From Coriobacteriia bacterium (lineage in GTDB: Bacteria > Actinomycetota > Coriobacteriia > Anaerosomatales > Anaerosomataceae), in contig JAUSBK010000013.1 of assembly GCA_030652115.1 (NCBI GenBank), forward strand, positions 1 to 64,000: 64,000 nucleotides of DNA, written 5' to 3'. Each line of letters opens with the position of its first letter. Position 1 is the stretch's first letter. Under the pieces are notes generated by a model that ran no database searches, had not been told where the DNA came from, and saw only the letters and a program-made list of their open reading frames with translations. Of this stretch, positions 60,657 through 64,000 are shown one piece after another. The position numbers and the translations under genes are program-made.

Positions 60657-61550
60657 CTACGAGCCGCCGGGCTGGGCGAGCTCGCCTTCGGCGGGGATCC
60701 GGTTGAACTGCAGGTGCACGTGATCGCCCGCGTTGGCCGTGTAACCCGCGAGCTGGATGTTGATCTTGTCGGACATCATCCGCACGGATGCCAGCTGCGT
60801 CACGCCGCCGAGAACGCGGTCGCCAGCCCTCACTTTCACGCCGTCCACGTGGATGAGAACGACGTCCACATCCTCGCGGCCCTCAGGCCGGATGTGGATC
60901 TCGTAGTCCTCGTACTTGTCGTACAACAGGTACGGCCGCACGTTGACGACGGTGCCGCTCACCGGTGACCAGACCGGCGTGCCCGGGTTGGCGCCCATGT
61001 CCGCAGCCGTGTCGGGTTCCCCCGTGCGATTGCTGCGCCAGAGCCTGAGGACGCACCCCGCCCAAACGTCGTCGTCAGGGTTGTCGCCGCCGTCCACGGG
61101 CGGAACCGCGTGCAGCTCCGACGCCAGCACCATGTCGGCGTCGGGGACGAGGGCGGTCATCGGCTGCGCAAGGTCGCCTGAGGCCTGATGGAAGGCCACG
61201 GCGGTGAGATCTCCGGGGTCGATCACGAGATGGATCCGCGTGCCGCCCTGTTGGGCGAAGACCGGAGTGGGGTCGCGCTCGGGTTCCTCAGCGCGCACGC
61301 TCGCAGCCACGGCCGCGGTTGAGGGTGTCGTCTCGGCTTCCGTTGCCGGACCGTCCCACATGAGCATCCACCCGATCGCGGCGAGGCCGACAATCGTCAC
61401 GACCACCGTCATCAGGGGGTACGGAGACCGCCTGCGTTGTACGGGCCGGCGCGACCGCACACTGAGGCCGGTGTCGGGCATCGCGCCGCCGACCTGCGCA
61501 GCGGGACGTCGGGTGCGGACGCGCGTTCGCCCGGGCGCGGTCCGGCTCAC
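60657..61550 (-). CDS. Membrane-anchored degenerate LytM-like protein
   Basis: 297 residues from GTG 61550, which overlaps the CapA-type stop (GTGA); ATG 61481 is an alternative. One membrane helix (MTVVVTIVGLAAIGWMLMW), a linker, then a LytM-like barrel with GTPVWSPVSGTVVNVRPY and DHVHLQF. The HxxxD zinc motif is absent and HLHFE is replaced by HVHLQ, so peptidase activity is unlikely. It may bind cell wall or activate another hydrolase. Confidence 0.72.
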   Translation of the reverse strand: MSRTAPGRTRVRTRRPAAQVGGAMPDTGLSVRSRRPVQRRRSPYPLMTVVVTIVGLAAIGWMLMWDGPATEAETTPSTAAVAASVRAEEPERDPTPVFAQQGGTRIHLVIDPGDLTAVAFHQASGDLAQPMTALVPDADMVLASELHAVPPVDGGDNPDDDVWAGCVLRLWRSNRTGEPDTAADMGANPGTPVWSPVSGTVVNVRPYLLYDKYEDYEIHIRPEGREDVDVVLIHVDGVKVRAGDRVLGGVTQLASVRMMSDKINIQLAGYTANAGDHVHLQFNRIPAEGELAQPGGS

Positions 61551-62782
61551 GGGATCACCGCCGCCGAGTCGCCGGATATCTCCACCACGGTGTTGCGCTT
61601 GGCGGAGATCGCCTTGAGCCGTTCGAGAATGGTCGCCGCAGCTTGGCCCGTCACGTACTCGGGCCTCCCGTACTGGTCGAGGTACACGGGCGTCACCCGT
61701 ACCGCGCCGATGCCGCTGGGGCCGATCTCGGCCTCGAGCACGAACGCCTCGCCGGTCTTGCGCGAGTAGTGGTCGAAGACGAAGTCGCCGAGGGAGTAGG
61801 CGATGAGCTTCCCGTTGTAGTACTCCACCGCCTGGATGACGTGCGGGTGGTGGGCGAGAACCATGTCGGCACCGGCATCGATCGCCTTGTGCGCATCGGT
61901 CACTTGTTCGGCGTTGCAGTCGTCCACGTTCTCGATGCCCCAGTGGAACGAGACGAGCACGTAGTCGTACGTGGCGTCGGCCGCGCGGATGGCTGCCTCC
62001 ACCTCGGTCATGTTCATGCGGCCCTGCGCGATGCCCGCCCTCGTGTTCGTGGCGACGAAACCGTTCGGCAGGATGTGCGAGAACGCGAGGTAGGCCACTG
62101 TCGTGCCGTTCACATCGCGGACGGCGGGCGCCCACGCGGCGGCCTTGTCGGCGCCCGCACCGGAGTGGCCGATGCCGTTCGCGTCGAGGCGGGCGATCGT
62201 ATCGAGCATGGCGTCGGTCCCGCAGTCGAGCGCGTGGTTGTTCGCGAGCGAGACGAAGTCGATGCCCGCAGCGGCGAGTGCCTCCACCCCGCGAGGGTCG
62301 CCCTTAAAGGTGTAGTCCTTGTCGGTGCGGCGTTCACCGAGGTCGGAGAGCGTGCTCTCCAGGTTGCCCACGGTGATATCGGCAGCGGCGAGTTGCGATG
62401 CCACCTCGGCAAGCGGCGCGGTGCCGCCTGACTTGTTGATGAGCACCCGCACCTGACGGTCAAAGTGCATGTCGCCCACAGCTGCGACCGTGATGGTCGT
62501 GGGGCCCGACGGCGCGGGGGGAACGGTGGCGACGGCGGAGTACGTGGACTCGATCCCTGCGGAGGCGTCGAGCGTGGGGGTCGGCTCGGCAGGTGCCGCG
62601 GTCGAGGGGCCGATGTGGCGCACTACGAACCCCGCGGCGGCGGTTGCAGCGAGTACGGCGAACACCGACGCAGCGACGATGATGAGCCGCTTGCGCCTCA
62701 GCTGGCGGGCCTCACGGCCTGCCTCGGTTCGATGTGTGGGTCTGGCGGGCATCGCGTCTGTCCGCTCATGGTCGGCCGCCAT
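61547..62782 (-). CDS. CapA-family metallophosphatase-like protein
   Basis: 411 residues from ATG 62782 (ATG 62752 is an alternative; neither has a good ribosome site). A basic cytoplasmic end and one membrane helix (about 37-58), then the CapA domain: AAVGDMHFDRQV, NLESTLSD, SLANNHALDCG, VSFHWG, LAHHPHVIQAVEYYNG and YSLGDFVFD. This fold occurs in poly-gamma-glutamate synthesis protein CapA/PgsA. No capB or capC lies nearby, so a wall-related role is more likely. Confidence 0.87.
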   Translation of the reverse strand: MAADHERTDAMPARPTHRTEAGREARQLRRKRLIIVAASVFAVLAATAAAGFVVRHIGPSTAAPAEPTPTLDASAGIESTYSAVATVPPAPSGPTTITVAAVGDMHFDRQVRVLINKSGGTAPLAEVASQLAAADITVGNLESTLSDLGERRTDKDYTFKGDPRGVEALAAAGIDFVSLANNHALDCGTDAMLDTIARLDANGIGHSGAGADKAAAWAPAVRDVNGTTVAYLAFSHILPNGFVATNTRAGIAQGRMNMTEVEAAIRAADATYDYVLVSFHWGIENVDDCNAEQVTDAHKAIDAGADMVLAHHPHVIQAVEYYNGKLIAYSLGDFVFDHYSRKTGEAFVLEAEIGPSGIGAVRVTPVYLDQYGRPEYVTGQAAATILERLKAISAKRNTVVEISGDSAAVIP

Positions 62783-62796
62783 GCGGAATAAGAGGG

Positions 62797-62824
62797 TTCT
62801 GACGGGGTCGCTGCGTACTATACT
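62797..62824 (+). promoter_or_regulatory. Promoter of the V/A-ATPase operon
   Basis: TTCTGA (62797-62802) and TATACT (62819-62824), 16 bases apart, about 99 bases before the ahaH start. The -10 overlaps minus-strand sequence TATAGT (62822-62817) that could serve the divergent CapA-type gene. Confidence 0.65.
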
Positions 62825-62922
62825 GTATGGGTACATCGGCCGTCCCGCCCAGTGGTCAGCCCGGCACACTCGCCGATGTGATGACGTCACTGGCCAGGTC
62901 GAACTTCCGAGGGTGGGATCGC

Positions 62923-63231
62923 GTGGAGAAGCTCGAGAAGATACTGCACGCCGAGGACGCCGCACGCGCAGAGGCCGAGAACGCCCGCGCCACCGCCACA
63001 ACGATGCTCAGCGAAGCGCGCGCCAAAGCCGCCGAATTGCTGCGCGCGGGCCGGGAGGACCTCCGCGACGCCGTGGCTGCCCGGAGAGAAGCCGTGCTCG
63101 AGCAGGCGCGTGCGGACGCCGCCGCGATCGCATCCGACGCCGAGGTCGAGGCCACCACACAGATGGATGCCGCCGAGGGCCGCGCTGATGACGCGACGAC
63201 GGCCGTTCTTGACGCGCTGAAAGGGATCTAG
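62923..63231 (+). CDS. V/A-type ATPase subunit H (peripheral stalk)
   Basis: 102 residues. GTG 62923 has GAGGGTGGG upstream; ATG 62827 lies before the likely transcription start. The protein is a single long helix of Ala, Glu and Arg (VEKLEKILHAEDAARAEAENARA to DALKGI), the shape of AhaH/subunit G-type stalk helices. It overlaps subunit I by one base (TAGTG), the usual order in these operons. Confidence 0.82.
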   Translation: MEKLEKILHAEDAARAEAENARATATTMLSEARAKAAELLRAGREDLRDAVAARREAVLEQARADAAAIASDAEVEATTQMDAAEGRADDATTAVLDALKGI

Positions 63232-64000
63232 TGGCCGTTGCGCGCATGCTCAAGGTCACGGTGCTCGCCCATCGTTCAGTGATGGACGACCTCGTGGCCC
63301 GCATGCAGCGAGCGGGGGTGCTCGAGATCGAGAGCCAGCCCGCCGAACTCCCGGCTGTTGAGGTCGCTGCCGACGATGAGCGGCTGCGCCGACTCGAGGA
63401 ATACTTCGCATACGCGACTTTCGTGCGCGACTTTCTCGCGTCCTTCCACACCTCGGACCGCCCCTTCGGCGCATTCGTGTCCGAGAAGATCCATCTGAAT
63501 ACTGCCGAGTACGAGGCGATGCAGGCCGACTCCACGTTCCTGCAGGTCTACCGCGAGTGCGAGGCGATCTCCTCCCAGACCGCCACGCTCGAGCGAGAGC
63601 GCGCACGGCTCAAGTCGCTCGCCGACGATCTACTTCCGTGGGAGTCGCTGCACCTGCAGATCTCGCGGTGGAGCGGCACCGAGCATGTGGTGCTTTTCAC
63701 TGGCATCGTGCCATCGGCCGAAGGTCCGGCCGTACGCCAGGCGCTGCGCGAGGTGACGCCCGACGTGACCGTCGAAGAGCTGCAGTCGGTACGCGGCAGG
63801 GCCGCGTGGGTCGTGATGGCGCACTGCTCGACGCTCGACGAGGTACAGGCGGCGCTGGCACTTACGAGCTTCCAGGAGGTTTCGTTCCCCGGGCTCGAGG
63901 ACTCGCCGGCCGAGGAGCGCGCGATCGCGCTCGCTCGCGTCGAGGAGATCGGCGAGGAGCTGGAGCTGCTCGCCGCGTCGGCATACACGCTCGCCGAAGC
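63231..64000 (+). CDS. ntpI: V/A-type ATPase subunit I, N-terminal part
   Basis: GTG 63231; the frame stays open to the window end (256 residues seen of about 650). The soluble N-terminal arm begins AVARMLKVTVLAHRSVMDDLVARMQRAGVLEI, typical of subunit I/a, followed by long helices (LERERARLKSLADDLLPWESL) and an alpha/beta lobe (VVLFTGIVPSAEG). The membrane part is outside the window. It links the peripheral stalks to the proton- or sodium-conducting ring. Confidence 0.92.
   Translation, partial: MAVARMLKVTVLAHRSVMDDLVARMQRAGVLEIESQPAELPAVEVAADDERLRRLEEYFAYATFVRDFLASFHTSDRPFGAFVSEKIHLNTAEYEAMQADSTFLQVYRECEAISSQTATLERERARLKSLADDLLPWESLHLQISRWSGTEHVVLFTGIVPSAEGPAVRQALREVTPDVTVEELQSVRGRAAWVVMAHCSTLDEVQAALALTSFQEVSFPGLEDSPAEERAIALARVEEIGEELELLAASAYTLAE

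Noticed and set aside
1-64000. CRISPR arrays, insertion sequences, rRNA or phage genes
   Set aside because: No regularly spaced repeats, transposase, integrase, capsid or rRNA signatures were seen.

Overview
The window is about 64 kb of GC-rich, tightly packed bacterial chromosome. It holds about 75 protein genes, two tRNA genes and many 1-4 nt stop/start overlaps (ATGA, GTGA, TAGTG). The gene content points to an anaerobic, Gram-positive-type high-GC bacterium: NfnAB transhydrogenase, V/A-type ATPase, ferredoxin-tailed DUF362 proteins, a class D sortase, SpoVG, Veg, a YabE-like 3D protein and AbrB/SpoVT. A Coriobacteriia-like actinobacterial lineage is my best guess, but no rRNA or taxonomic marker is present to prove it. 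Many genes start with GTG, and TATACT recurs as a -10 box.

Layout. 1-7.2 kb: metabolic genes (PsuG end, LOG protein, thioredoxin-reductase-like flavoprotein, DUF362 ferredoxin, 5'-nucleotidase, DUF1295 methyltransferase-like protein, a lone ABC ATPase). 7.2-11.2 kb: a GbsR/MarR-controlled ABC-2 exporter operon with a promoter and an overlapping perfect operator, ending in a 44-residue membrane peptide. 11.2-13.7 kb: PadR-HAAS/RDD pair, amidohydrolase, single-domain response regulator. 13.8-17.6 kb: tRNA-Phe followed by a small-membrane-protein, DUF3494 and sortase cassette bounded by partial copies of the tRNA 3' end, without an integrase. 17.6-20.1 kb: a second ABC exporter. 20.3-26.4 kb: B12-type radical SAM, GNAT and amino-acid-permease operon, a UbiA prenyltransferase, a flavodoxin and a J protein. 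26.4-29.6 kb: two-component system with an exported coiled-coil protein and a lipoprotein. 29.6-33.7 kb: an HD-GYP-like protein and a HEAT protein sharing an N-terminal module, and an M78-like protein. 33.7-38.9 kb: ROK kinase, DUF362, membrane protein, rsmI, a toxin-antitoxin pair and AbrB.

39.0-49.7 kb is a core block in an order familiar from Bacillus: metG-tatD-(flavodoxin)-yabE-ksgA-veg-ispE-spoVG-tRNA-Gln-glmU-prs-ctc-pth. 49.8-60.7 kb carries an M23 peptidase, DUF4870, ApbE, NfnAB, and a LytTR regulator followed by a cell-surface locus that resembles a WxL system, then UPF0210/ACT and DUF951. The right end has a degenerate LytM protein, a CapA-type protein, and the first two genes of a V/A-ATPase operon.

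The most unusual signals are: two copies of a 109-126 nt three-way-junction hairpin element at 38550-38658 and 49717-49842, whose stems differ by compensating changes; the tRNA-Phe-bounded sortase cassette; and the paired HEAT/HD-GYP proteins with an altered active site.
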